Source of the DNA: RGIG3009 sp045648765
Lineage (GTDB): Bacteria > Bacillota > Clostridia > Oscillospirales > Acutalibacteraceae
Length of the DNA: 64,000 bases
Reading direction: 5' to 3'
Assembly: GCA_045648765.1 (NCBI GenBank)
Contig: JAZROQ010000041.1
Coordinates: 1 to 64,000 of the forward strand
Part shown: positions 34,367 to 41,564 of the stretch, in pieces
Layout: every line of letters starts with the position of its first letter
How positions within the stretch are numbered: the stretch's first letter is position 1
Position numbers and translations under genes: made by a program
Notes under the pieces: generated by a model
Seen by the model: the letters and a program-made list of their open reading frames with translations, nothing else
Databases searched by the model: none
What the model was told of the DNA's origin: nothing

Positions 34367-35392
34367 ATGAAACTTGAAAAGGCTTTAAAAGAACTGTGCT
34401 ACGCCTCCGGCGTAAACGGTATTGACGACGCTTCAAAAACCGCCGAACAGTATTTGTTAACTTATACAAATGATGTCCATCGTGACGTTTTGGGAAATGT
34501 GTGGGGCTTTTTGCCTTCTAAGCCCAATGCACCGACAGTTTTGTTAGAAGCACATATTGACGAAATCGGTTTTACAGTATCATTTATTGACAACCAAGGT
34601 TTTTTGCATCTTTCTGCCTGCGGTGGGGTGGATAATCGCACGTTGTCAGGCGCTTCTGTTACCGTGTTGACACAGCCGCCTATCAATGGTGTTTTTTGCG
34701 CTGTTCCTCCGCACCTTTCAAAAAAAGACGAAAAAAATCCCGAATTGTCAGAGCGCGGCGTTGACGTTGGTATGACAAAAGAAGAGGCCGAGTCAAAAAT
34801 CCCGCTTGGAACACGTGTGGTTTTTGCACCGCATTTTGAATATTTGTTAAACGAAACCGTGTGCTCCAAAGCGTTGGATAATCGTGCCGGCGTAGTGGCA
34901 ATTTTACAATTATTGGAATATCTGAAAAACAAAGAATTGCCTGTTCGTTTGGCAGTTGCTTTTTGCACACAGGAAGAATTAGGCTTGCGTGGTTCGCGCA
35001 CGGCAGCTTTTTCCATTCGTCCGGATGCTGCTGTCAGCGTTGATGTTAGTTTTGCTCATACTCCCGATGCTGATAGGCGTGAATGTGGCGTTTTGGGCAA
35101 AGGTGTCATGTTGGGAATATCACCCGCTTTGGATAATGATATCACTGCTTCTTTACGCCAATTGGCTGACGAAAATAACATCCCGCTGCAATATGAAGTC
35201 ATGGGGGACAGCACAGGTACCAACGCCGATGTTATCAGCATTACTGCCGAAGGGATTCCCACCGGATTGGTTTCTATCCCATTGCGATATATGCATACAC
35301 CGGTGGAGCTAGTTTCATTGCAAGATATCGATAATACCGCAAAATTGTTATCCGCATTTGTGTTGAAAGGTGGTGCGTGTTCTCATGACTAA
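34367..35392 (+). CDS. M42-family metallo-aminopeptidase (first of two)
   Basis: ATG 34367 follows GAAAGGA; the upstream GTG 34352 is less likely. The 341-residue protein shows the dinuclear metal site in order: His and Asp in EAHIDEIGF, Asp in SKALDNRAGV, the Glu pair in CTQEELGLRGS, Asp in SVDVSF and the last His in LRYMHTPVE. M42 enzymes (glutamyl aminopeptidase/tetrahedral TET type) trim peptides in the cytoplasm; some are annotated as CelM endoglucanases without good support. A second M42 gene overlaps its end by 8 bases, and the two share the same layout but low identity. Confidence 0.9.
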   Translation: MKLEKALKELCYASGVNGIDDASKTAEQYLLTYTNDVHRDVLGNVWGFLPSKPNAPTVLLEAHIDEIGFTVSFIDNQGFLHLSACGGVDNRTLSGASVTVLTQPPINGVFCAVPPHLSKKDEKNPELSERGVDVGMTKEEAESKIPLGTRVVFAPHFEYLLNETVCSKALDNRAGVVAILQLLEYLKNKELPVRLAVAFCTQEELGLRGSRTAAFSIRPDAAVSVDVSFAHTPDADRRECGVLGKGVMLGISPALDNDITASLRQLADENNIPLQYEVMGDSTGTNADVISITAEGIPTGLVSIPLRYMHTPVELVSLQDIDNTAKLLSAFVLKGGACSHD

Positions 35393-36419
35393 TCTCACAA
35401 AAGAACTCAGCTGTCTTTCAGGCGTTTCGGGCCACGAACAAGAGGTACGTGCAGCAATTTGCCAACACCTAAAAAACGCTTCTGCCGTACAAGATATCCG
35501 TGTGGATCGTTTGGGAAACTGTATTGTTTCTCTTAAAGGCAAAAAAAGAGCACCTAAAACGGTGGTGTTTGCAGCGCACATGGATGAAGTGGGTGGTATC
35601 GTTACCGGTATCACCGAAGAAGGCTATTTGCGTTTTACCACGGTTGGCGGTATTTCCGATGATGTGTTGTTTGCACGGCGTGTTGTGATAAACGGATATG
35701 TTGGCGTTATCGGCGGCAAAGCTATTCACCAATGCAAAGGTGATGCCAAAACAACCGCTCCGTCGGTTTCAAACATGCTTGTTGATATTGGCGCACAAAA
35801 TGAAGAACAAGCTAGAACGGTCGCTAACGAAGGCGATGTTTTCACGTTCTGCGATGAACAATTTTCACTGGCAAACGGCTATTTTGCTTCCAAAGCATTG
35901 GATGACCGTGTAGGCTGCGCTTTGTTGTTAAAATTGGCACAAACCGAACCGGAGTACGATGTCACGTTGGTATTTACCGTTCAAGAAGAAATCGGAACGC
36001 GCGGTGCCATGGTTGCCGCATTTTCTATTCAACCCGAAATTTCAGTTATTGTGGATGCAACTACTGCTGCGGATGTGTCGGACGTACCGCCCGAAAAGCA
36101 AGTATGTCAAACCCAAAAAGGTGCTGTTGTTTCCTATATGGATCGCGGCACGTTGTACGATGCCAATCTATATCAATACATTCGCAATGTATCAACATCG
36201 TTTGGTATCGCTTCGCAAACAAAAACAACGGTTGCCGGCGGAAACGATGCTTCTGCCTTTCAAAAAGCAGGTGCGGGTTCACGCGTTGCGGCGGTTTCTT
36301 TGCCTTGTCGATATATTCATTCACCGCTTTGCGTTTTGAATGAATTTGATATCCAAAGCACGTATTTGTTGTTAGAAAAATTGATGAATACATTGCCCGT
36401 GTGGGAAGAATCGCTATGA
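35385..36419 (+). CDS. M42-family metallo-aminopeptidase (second of two)
   Basis: ATG 35385 lies inside the end of the first M42 gene. The 344-residue protein has AAHMDEVGGIV (His, Asp), SKALDDRVGC (Asp), TVQEEIGTRGA (catalytic Glu pair), IVDAT (Asp) and the last His in CRYIHSPLC. Its insert domain (about residues 75-170) is the usual PDZ-like one that shapes the oligomer. The tandem pair suggests hetero-oligomeric TET particles or different peptide preferences, which is inference. The next gene overlaps by 4 bases. Confidence 0.9.
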   Translation: MTNLTKELSCLSGVSGHEQEVRAAICQHLKNASAVQDIRVDRLGNCIVSLKGKKRAPKTVVFAAHMDEVGGIVTGITEEGYLRFTTVGGISDDVLFARRVVINGYVGVIGGKAIHQCKGDAKTTAPSVSNMLVDIGAQNEEQARTVANEGDVFTFCDEQFSLANGYFASKALDDRVGCALLLKLAQTEPEYDVTLVFTVQEEIGTRGAMVAAFSIQPEISVIVDATTAADVSDVPPEKQVCQTQKGAVVSYMDRGTLYDANLYQYIRNVSTSFGIASQTKTTVAGGNDASAFQKAGAGSRVAAVSLPCRYIHSPLCVLNEFDIQSTYLLLEKLMNTLPVWEESL

Positions 36420-37138
36420 TTACACTAGTTGAAAATAGAGTTATCCCCAACATTGAACCAAAAGGGACAATAACAGGTCGGTTATTGTCGTGGTGGGAAG
36501 CATACGGCAATCATCCACAGATTGCCCAGTTCTATAAAGACGAACAAGGTGGCTGTGCCGTTTTGGTTGACGGACAAGCTGTTTTGGTGTGCAGTACGGA
36601 TGATTCCAGAAAAGAATTTTCGTCATTTTTCTCTTTACGAAAAGATATCCAAAGCATTTATACGGATATAACTACTGCTGAATTTTTGGGTTCCCCTTAT
36701 TCTTGTATTCAAGTTATGCGTTGTGAAGAATCCGTACCGTTACAACCGCTTCTTTCTTCTTCACCAAAAGAAATTTACGATGTGTTATCCATTGTCTTTA
36801 CCGATTTTTCGGCGTTTGAACCATGGTATTTGGATGTTTCTTACCGTATGCGACACAATTTGTGTCACCAAGCATCGGTTCGGAAAAATGATATCTTGGT
36901 TTCCACGGCTATGACTGTGGCGGAATGGGAAGGTGGGGCTTTACTTGGCTCGGTTGCCACTTTACCCGAATATCGCCGATGCGGCTATGCCGCGCAGTGT
37001 GTTTTGTCACTCACGGCATTTTGTCAACAAGCAGGGAAGACGGTTTATATTTCTCCCAAAAATGAATCAGCAAAACGATTATATGCCTCGTTGGGGTTTA
37101 AAGATTTTGAAAAAATTGCTCTTATCGAAAGGAAGTAA
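36416..37138 (+). CDS. GNAT-family N-acetyltransferase
   Basis: ATG 36416 overlaps the upstream stop codon (ATGA). The 240-residue protein has a poorly conserved N-terminal half and a clear GNAT domain in the second half: LGSVATLPEYRRCGYAAQCV (acetyl-CoA loop R-x-x-G-x-A) and NESAKRLYASLGFKDF. The substrate is unknown. It is translationally coupled to the peptidase genes. Confidence 0.85.
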   Translation: MITLVENRVIPNIEPKGTITGRLLSWWEAYGNHPQIAQFYKDEQGGCAVLVDGQAVLVCSTDDSRKEFSSFFSLRKDIQSIYTDITTAEFLGSPYSCIQVMRCEESVPLQPLLSSSPKEIYDVLSIVFTDFSAFEPWYLDVSYRMRHNLCHQASVRKNDILVSTAMTVAEWEGGALLGSVATLPEYRRCGYAAQCVLSLTAFCQQAGKTVYISPKNESAKRLYASLGFKDFEKIALIERK

Positions 37139-37144
37139 AACACC

Positions 37145-38422
37145 ATGCATACCCCTTTTTTCAGCTTTGATGATAAATTGTTAACACTTGCCGATACAGC
37201 CGAAAAAAATGCAAAAGAAGCATTTGAACGTATCGACGAAATCACGGAATACAATCAACAAAAGGTGTTATCTGCTTTTATTCGACATAACGTAAGTGAA
37301 AGTCATTTTGTAGCGACCACCGGTTACGGTTATGACGACCGTGGTCGCGAGGTAATGGAAAACGTTTTTGCAGACGTTATGGGCGCAGAAGATGCATTGG
37401 TACGCCACAGCATTTTGTGCGGTACGCATGCTATTACCGTGGCTTTGTTTGGCGTTTTGAGACCGGGTGATGTGCTGTTGGCTGCAACAGGCGCACCATA
37501 TGATACGTTGTTGGGCGTGATCGGCCACAACGGCAATTCTTGCGGTTCTTTGGCAGAATATGGTGTGGGATATCGCGAAGTACCGCTTTGCGACGACGGT
37601 ACCCCCGATTTGCAAGGAATTGCCGCAGCACTCAAAGAAGAACCGAAAATCAAAGCAGTTCATATTCAGCGTTCTCGCGGATATAGTTTACGGCCTTCGT
37701 TAACGGTAGCAAAAATAGGGGAGATTGTTAAAACTATTCGTTCGGTACGCCCCGATGCCATTGTGTTTGTGGATAACTGCTATGGGGAATTTGCCGAAAA
37801 GATGGAGCCTACCGCGGTAGGGGCCGATTTGATGGCGGGTTCACTCATCAAAAACCCTGGTGGCGGTATTGCTGAAAATGGGGGATATATTTGCGGCAGA
37901 CACGATTTAGTGGAACAATGCGCGTATCGTCTGACAACACCGGGCTTAGGACGTGAAGTTGGGGCTTCTCTTGGCCATAATCGCACGTTGTTTATGGGAT
38001 TGTTCCATGCTCCACACGTTGTTGGAGAAGCTATGAAAACAGCGGTGTTTTCCTCTTCTTTGTTACATTTGTTGGGCTATACGTGTTCACCCTCATATGA
38101 CGAAAAACGTGCCGATGTCATTCAAACCGCGTGCCTTAAAAATTCTGAAGCACTAATTGCTTTTTGCCGCGGTATTCAAAGCGGTTCGCCGATTGATGCT
38201 TTTGTTGCTCCTGAACCGTCGGATATGCCCGGATACGACAATCAAGTCATTATGGCGGCGGGAACATTCACCATGGGTTCTTCCATTGAATTGTCGGCAG
38301 ATGCCCCGCTTCGTGAACCGTTTGCGGTGTATATGCAAGGCGGCTTAAATTATCATTCCGGAAAAATTGGTATTTTGTCGGCAGCTCAATCTATGTTGAA
38401 CAACGGTCTTTTGACAATTTAA
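37145..38422 (+). CDS. Methionine gamma-lyase-like PLP enzyme (aluminium-resistance family)
   Basis: The 425-residue protein matches the YnbB-type family: YGYDDRGREVMENVFADVMG, then SILCGTHAITVALFGVLRPGD (the PLP phosphate loop), FVDNCYGEF and GSLIKNPGGGIAENGGYICG with the PLP lysine. GAAAGGAAG precedes ATG 37145. The family resembles Cys/Met metabolism enzymes; the name aluminium resistance comes from an old observation, and the true reaction is uncertain. spoIIID follows. Confidence 0.85.
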   Translation: MHTPFFSFDDKLLTLADTAEKNAKEAFERIDEITEYNQQKVLSAFIRHNVSESHFVATTGYGYDDRGREVMENVFADVMGAEDALVRHSILCGTHAITVALFGVLRPGDVLLAATGAPYDTLLGVIGHNGNSCGSLAEYGVGYREVPLCDDGTPDLQGIAAALKEEPKIKAVHIQRSRGYSLRPSLTVAKIGEIVKTIRSVRPDAIVFVDNCYGEFAEKMEPTAVGADLMAGSLIKNPGGGIAENGGYICGRHDLVEQCAYRLTTPGLGREVGASLGHNRTLFMGLFHAPHVVGEAMKTAVFSSSLLHLLGYTCSPSYDEKRADVIQTACLKNSEALIAFCRGIQSGSPIDAFVAPEPSDMPGYDNQVIMAAGTFTMGSSIELSADAPLREPFAVYMQGGLNYHSGKIGILSAAQSMLNNGLLTI

Positions 38423-38467
38423 TCATATTTTTTCCGTTCACCCCATATAGCTTTACTATATGGGGTG
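38423..38467 (+). promoter_or_regulatory. spoIIID upstream palindrome hiding the ribosome binding site, with a sigma-E-like promoter
   Basis: A perfect 12-bp inverted repeat (38439-38450 with 38456-38467, loop CTTTA) ends 5 bases before the spoIIID ATG, and its right arm contains the GGGGTG ribosome binding site. TCATATT (38423-38429), 14 bases, then CATATAGC (38444-38451) resembles a sigma-E promoter. If that promoter is used the left arm is only partly transcribed, so the repeat may work as a DNA operator rather than as an RNA hairpin. Confidence 0.5.
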
Positions 38468-38472
38468 ATGTT

Positions 38473-38724
38473 ATGAAAGGTGCCGTTGAGGAACGGGCAA
38501 TCGAACTGGGTGAATATATTTTAGAAAATAAAACGACGGTTCGTGCCGCCGCTAAGAAGTTTCATATTTCAAAATCTACCGTACATAAAGATGTTTCTGA
38601 CCGTTTGCAAAATGTAAATCCTCAATTATACGTTGAAGTACGTCGTATTTTGGATATTAACAAAGCACAGCGCCATATTCGAGGTGGAATTGCCACACGC
38701 CAAAAATATTTGCAAGAAGACTAA
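38473..38724 (+). CDS. spoIIID: Sporulation transcription factor SpoIIID
   Basis: The 83-residue protein matches SpoIIID along its length: ERAIELGEYILENKTTVRAAAKKFHISKSTVHKDV contains the helix-turn-helix and the end, LDINKAQRHIRGGIATRQKY, contains the basic C-terminal helix that also binds DNA. In spore formers it acts in the mother cell, activating and repressing sigma-E genes and helping to make sigma-K. It stands alone, with an upstream palindrome and a downstream bidirectional terminator. Confidence 0.95.
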   Translation: MKGAVEERAIELGEYILENKTTVRAAAKKFHISKSTVHKDVSDRLQNVNPQLYVEVRRILDINKAQRHIRGGIATRQKYLQED

Positions 38725-38729
38725 AAAAC

Positions 38730-38764
38730 AAAGCGTCAAGGTTAATACCTTGACGCTTTTATTA
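38730..38764. terminator. Bidirectional terminator between spoIIID and pyrR
   Basis: A perfect 13-bp stem (38730-38742 with 38747-38759, loop TAAT) is flanked by T runs in both directions. It ends spoIIID on the plus strand and pyrR on the minus strand. Confidence 0.88.
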
Positions 38765-39304
38765 GGTTTCGTTATAGATAGAGACGCCCATTATTCCGTC
38801 AATTTCAGGGACACTAACACCAACCACTTCCTTGCGAGAAGTAGGGAGGTTTTTCCCAACAAAATCGCCGCGAATCGGCAATTCCCGATGCCCACGGTCA
38901 ATGAGTACCGCCAATTGGATACGCTTGGGACGGTCGTGTTCCATCAGTGCATCCATGGCTGCGCGAACAGTACGACCTGTGTAAATCACATCATCCACCA
39001 AAACAACTGTTTTATCCTTGATGGGAAAATCAATTTTGGTACCGTTGAGAATAGGGTCAACTTGCACAGTTTTTAAATCGTCGCGATATAACGTAATATC
39101 CAAAGAACCAACCTGAACACAAACATCTGAAAAAGAACGGATATTTTCGGCAATTCTTTGGGCAAGCGGAACGCCGCGGCGCTGAATACCGATTAAACAA
39201 ATGGTGTCACAATCGTCGTTTTTTTCTACAATTTCATGGGACATACGAATAAGCGTTCGATTAACGGCATTTTCGTCCATGATATGAGATTTTTCAGTCA
39301 GCAC
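38762..39304 (-). CDS. pyrR: Bifunctional pyr operon regulator / uracil phosphoribosyltransferase
   Basis: GTG 39304 is the start, with AGGGAG just upstream and giving 180 residues, the normal PyrR size; the ATG at 39280 has no ribosome binding site. The PRPP motif is VVLVDDVIYTGRTVRAAM, and ICLIGIQRRGVPLAQRI, GSLDITLYRDDL and LIDRGHRELPIRGDFVGKN are typical of PyrR. It binds pyr mRNA in the presence of UMP and has weak uracil phosphoribosyltransferase activity. No pyrimidine genes are in the window, so it acts in trans. It follows a small Cys-rich gene by 19 bases. Confidence 0.93.
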   Translation of the reverse strand: MLTEKSHIMDENAVNRTLIRMSHEIVEKNDDCDTICLIGIQRRGVPLAQRIAENIRSFSDVCVQVGSLDITLYRDDLKTVQVDPILNGTKIDFPIKDKTVVLVDDVIYTGRTVRAAMDALMEHDRPKRIQLAVLIDRGHRELPIRGDFVGKNLPTSRKEVVGVSVPEIDGIMGVSIYNET

Positions 39305-39323
39305 AACAATCTCCCTCGCCAGC

Positions 39324-39758
39324 TTATTCGCTTTCTTCTTCGTCGAGCACTGCCACAGCTTGCACCGAAACAATTCGTGCACCGCTGTTATTAACAGTAT
39401 CAAAAGTCATTTGCCCGCCACACACGGAACAAGTGGCGCGCAAATCTTCTTCACCCGCACGCAAAGCAACGGGCAGTTTGCGTTGGCTGGCAATGCATGC
39501 ACGTTGGTGACCGGAAAGCACTTCACCGTGTCCGCATTCGCACAAAGCAATGCTGACAGGGCGCATTTTTTCTTTTTTACTGCGCATGGCTTTATAAAGT
39601 TTGGGACAATATAACAAATCGTTTGTGGCAAGTTTTGTAGTACCGGATAATGCAAAATCATCCACCACGTTGAGTGAACATTTCCCTGTGCGCAAAAAAT
39701 AGCATGTGTTTTTGTTCAGTTGAATAGTCAATTCCACTGTTCCTTTTGGTCCATTCAT
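39324..39758 (-). CDS. Cys-rich hypothetical protein, possible ParB-like motif
   Basis: ATG 39758 has GAGGTG upstream on the minus strand. The 144-residue protein is not recognised. It has a CxC pair with nearby His (CECGHGEVLSGHQRACIAS, about residues 74-92) and a later CSVCGG knuckle (about residue 116), suggesting a zinc site. The segment GEVLSGHQRACIASQRKLPV resembles the nuclease-like 'GxHRxxAA' turn of ParB-type proteins, which is a loose match. It ends in an acidic tail. It is cotranscribed with pyrR and divergent from spoIVB. No membrane segment or signal peptide is seen. Confidence 0.65.
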   Translation of the reverse strand: MNGPKGTVELTIQLNKNTCYFLRTGKCSLNVVDDFALSGTTKLATNDLLYCPKLYKAMRSKKEKMRPVSIALCECGHGEVLSGHQRACIASQRKLPVALRAGEEDLRATCSVCGGQMTFDTVNNSGARIVSVQAVAVLDEEESE

Positions 39759-39932
39759 GATAAAGCACCTCAATTCCCAATAAGTATAACACATATTTTT
39801 TGTTTTTCCTATATTTTTTCAAAAAAATTTTTATTCTCGGTAAATATCGTATAAAACGGCTCTTTTTGCTATTGATATTTAATTTAAAATCGTGGAATAG
39901 TAATATTGGCAAACGCAAAAAGAGGAATTCGT

Positions 39933-41165
39933 ATGAAAAAAACAATACAAATTCTTTGTGGTTTTTCGGCAATTATCTGCGCGGGAATTTTAGGCTTTGT
40001 GTTGTATTGGCAAATCAAATTACCCGACAACTATTATATCGAGCAGGGAACGTCGTTATCAATTAACAACTCGGTAAAAGTTGTCAACAAAGCGCAAGAA
40101 CAAACGGTATCCGGTTCGGCTGATAACCATATTGGTGAATCTTACGAGCAGACATTAAGTTTTTTGGGGTTGTTTCCCGTTAAACAAGTATCGGTATCGG
40201 TGGTCGATTCCCATACCGTTGTTTTAGGTGGTATTCCGTTTGGTATTAAGCTTTATACAGATGGCGTGTTAGTAGTATCGTTATCCGGTGTACCTACCAA
40301 AACAGGTACGGTATACCCCGCTAAAAATGCGGGTATAAAAGTGGGGGATAGCGTCGTTTCTGTGAACGGCCAAAATGTCTATACCAACGAGGATTTAGCC
40401 GATTTGGTGAAAAAAAGTAACGGAAAAAAACTGACTTTTCGTGTCAAACGAAACAAAATCGTTTTTACCGTAGAACTGCAACCTGTAAAATCAATCAAAG
40501 AAAACTGCTACAAGGCAGGGATATGGGTGCGTGACAGTTCTGCAGGAATCGGCACAGTGACGTTTTACGACCCCACAAACAACGTTTTAGCAGGGCTAGG
40601 ACACGCTGTTTGTGATGTGGATACAGGTAAAGTGATTCCCATCTCTTCCGGGGAAATAGTTCCTGCACGGATTTATGGTGTAACCAAAAGTGAAGTCGGT
40701 GTTCCCGGTGAATTACGCGGTGGATTTGAAAAGGCGAGCTTTGGACCGCTGCTTTATAATTGCGACCACGGGATTTACGGCACTGTAAACGCGAAAAAAA
40801 TGTTGGGAAAACAAGTGGAAATCTTGCTAAAACAAGAGGTCCAAATGGGAGATGTGCGAATTTATACCACCGTCAATGGCACCAAACCTGATTGGTACAC
40901 CGCACGTATTAAACAGATTCGCTACCGCGATTTGTCCGGCACTCGCAACATGGTGATTGAAATCACAGACGAGCGTTTGCTCAAATTAACAGGCGGTATT
41001 GTGCAGGGCATGAGCGGTAGTCCTATTGTTCAAAACGGTAAACTTGTTGGGGCAGTAACCCACGTTTTTGTTAACGACCCCACCAAAGGCTACGCCATCT
41101 TTGCCGAGAATATGCTGGAAACGGCGCAGAGCGTTTCACAAGAAAGATTAAAAGAAGCATCGTAA
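39933..41165 (+). CDS. spoIVB: SpoIVB serine peptidase (sporulation signalling)
   Basis: ATG 39933 follows AGAGGAATTCGT. The 410-residue protein has one N-terminal membrane segment (about residues 5-27), a PDZ domain (about 100-180, AKNAGIKVGDSVVSVNGQNV) and an S55 peptidase domain: His in AGLGHAVCDVDTG and Ser in GIVQGMSGSPIVQNGK, followed by GAVTHVFVNDPTKGYAIF with the conserved Asp. It is made in the forespore, crosses into the intermembrane space and cleaves SpoIVFA, switching on sigma-K in the mother cell. In Bacillus and many Clostridia spo0A follows directly; here spo0A is 6.6 kb away. Confidence 0.96.
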   Translation: MKKTIQILCGFSAIICAGILGFVLYWQIKLPDNYYIEQGTSLSINNSVKVVNKAQEQTVSGSADNHIGESYEQTLSFLGLFPVKQVSVSVVDSHTVVLGGIPFGIKLYTDGVLVVSLSGVPTKTGTVYPAKNAGIKVGDSVVSVNGQNVYTNEDLADLVKKSNGKKLTFRVKRNKIVFTVELQPVKSIKENCYKAGIWVRDSSAGIGTVTFYDPTNNVLAGLGHAVCDVDTGKVIPISSGEIVPARIYGVTKSEVGVPGELRGGFEKASFGPLLYNCDHGIYGTVNAKKMLGKQVEILLKQEVQMGDVRIYTTVNGTKPDWYTARIKQIRYRDLSGTRNMVIEITDERLLKLTGGIVQGMSGSPIVQNGKLVGAVTHVFVNDPTKGYAIFAENMLETAQSVSQERLKEAS

Positions 41166-41167
41166 CC

Positions 41168-41281
41168 CAGCCTCCACTTGTCAGGGGAGGTGGCACGGCA
41201 AAGCCGTGACGGAGGGGTAGTCGTTATCTCTCCCTCAGTCTTTTGCTTCGCAAAATCCAGCTCCCTCGTCAGAGGGAGCTT
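41168..41281. repeat. Palindromic intergenic repeat (REP/MITE-like)
   Basis: About 114 bases with several nested hairpins: CCTCC/GGAGG (41171-41190), CACGGC-AAA-GCCGTG (41194-41208), TTTTGC-TTC-GCAAAA (41241-41255) and an AGCTCCCTC arm pair (41259-41280). The whole carries the paired CTCCC/GGGAG boxes and CACGGC core that I recall from dispersed repeats in Oscillospirales and other clostridial genomes. It starts 2 bases past the spoIVB stop codon. It may terminate transcription as RNA. Copy number cannot be tested from a single window. Confidence 0.7.
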
Positions 41282-41292
41282 TCTATTTTTTG

Positions 41293-41321
41293 TTGCATTT
41301 TACAAAATAATATGCTACACT
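41293..41321 (+). promoter_or_regulatory. Extended -10 promoter of the structured RNA / unknown gene pair
   Basis: TTGCAT (41293-41298), 17-base spacer, TACACT (41316-41321) preceded by TGC. Transcription would start near 41328, which is the first base of a long fold-back. A close copy of this promoter lies at 46707-46735. Confidence 0.55.
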
Positions 41322-41327
41322 AATATT

Positions 41328-41493
41328 GCCAAACTAACTGAATACGATGTGAAATTGGGTGTATTTTTCTTTTTATAGGGATAATTACGCTTATTTCTCG
41401 TAACATATAATTGTTTGAATTTGATAAAAATGCAAATTCCGGCGATTGTATGTTGCGTGCGTATGCACCCATTTCACATTCGGTTAGTTTGGC
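41328..41493 (+). ncRNA. Candidate structured RNA: 166-nt nested fold-back (leader or free RNA)
   Basis: Three nested inverted repeats pair from outside in: 41328-41364 with 41463-41493 (about 30 pairs, imperfect, with a 5-base insert on the left); 41399-41412 with 41445-41457 (cgtaacatataat against attgtatgttgcg, with wobble pairs); and 41417-41422 with 41434-41439. A 22-base U-rich asymmetric bulge (41365-41386) separates the outer and middle stems. The fold begins at the predicted transcription start. A terminator hairpin follows at 41517. I do not recognise a known riboswitch or T-box motif. The long single-hairpin shape with an internal bulge recalls 6S RNA, but conserved 6S bases were not identified. 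Confidence 0.5.
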
Positions 41494-41516
41494 GACTATC
41501 GGAGTTTGCGTTTTTT

Positions 41517-41546
41517 GTGCGGTTACTTCGGTAGCCGCACTTTTTA
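41517..41546 (+). terminator. UUCG hairpin terminator/attenuator before the unknown gene pair
   Basis: A 10-bp stem (41517-41526 with 41531-41540, one G-U pair), TTCG tetraloop and a T run end 6 bases before the TAGGAGG ribosome binding site of the next gene. It would terminate the upstream RNA, with read-through needed to express the two following genes. Confidence 0.75.
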
Positions 41547-41564
41547 TTTTTAGGAGGAAATCAT

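Noticed and set aside
38633..39076. 147-residue plus-strand frame across the spoIIID terminator into pyrR
   Set aside because: Crosses a strong terminator and is antisense to pyrR.
41178..41378. 66-residue plus-strand frame
   Set aside because: Runs through the palindromic repeat, a promoter and the RNA element; no ribosome binding site.
41328..41493. MITE with terminal inverted repeats instead of an RNA
   Set aside because: No target-site duplication flanks the arms, and the left arm begins exactly at a predicted transcription start; kept as an alternative only.
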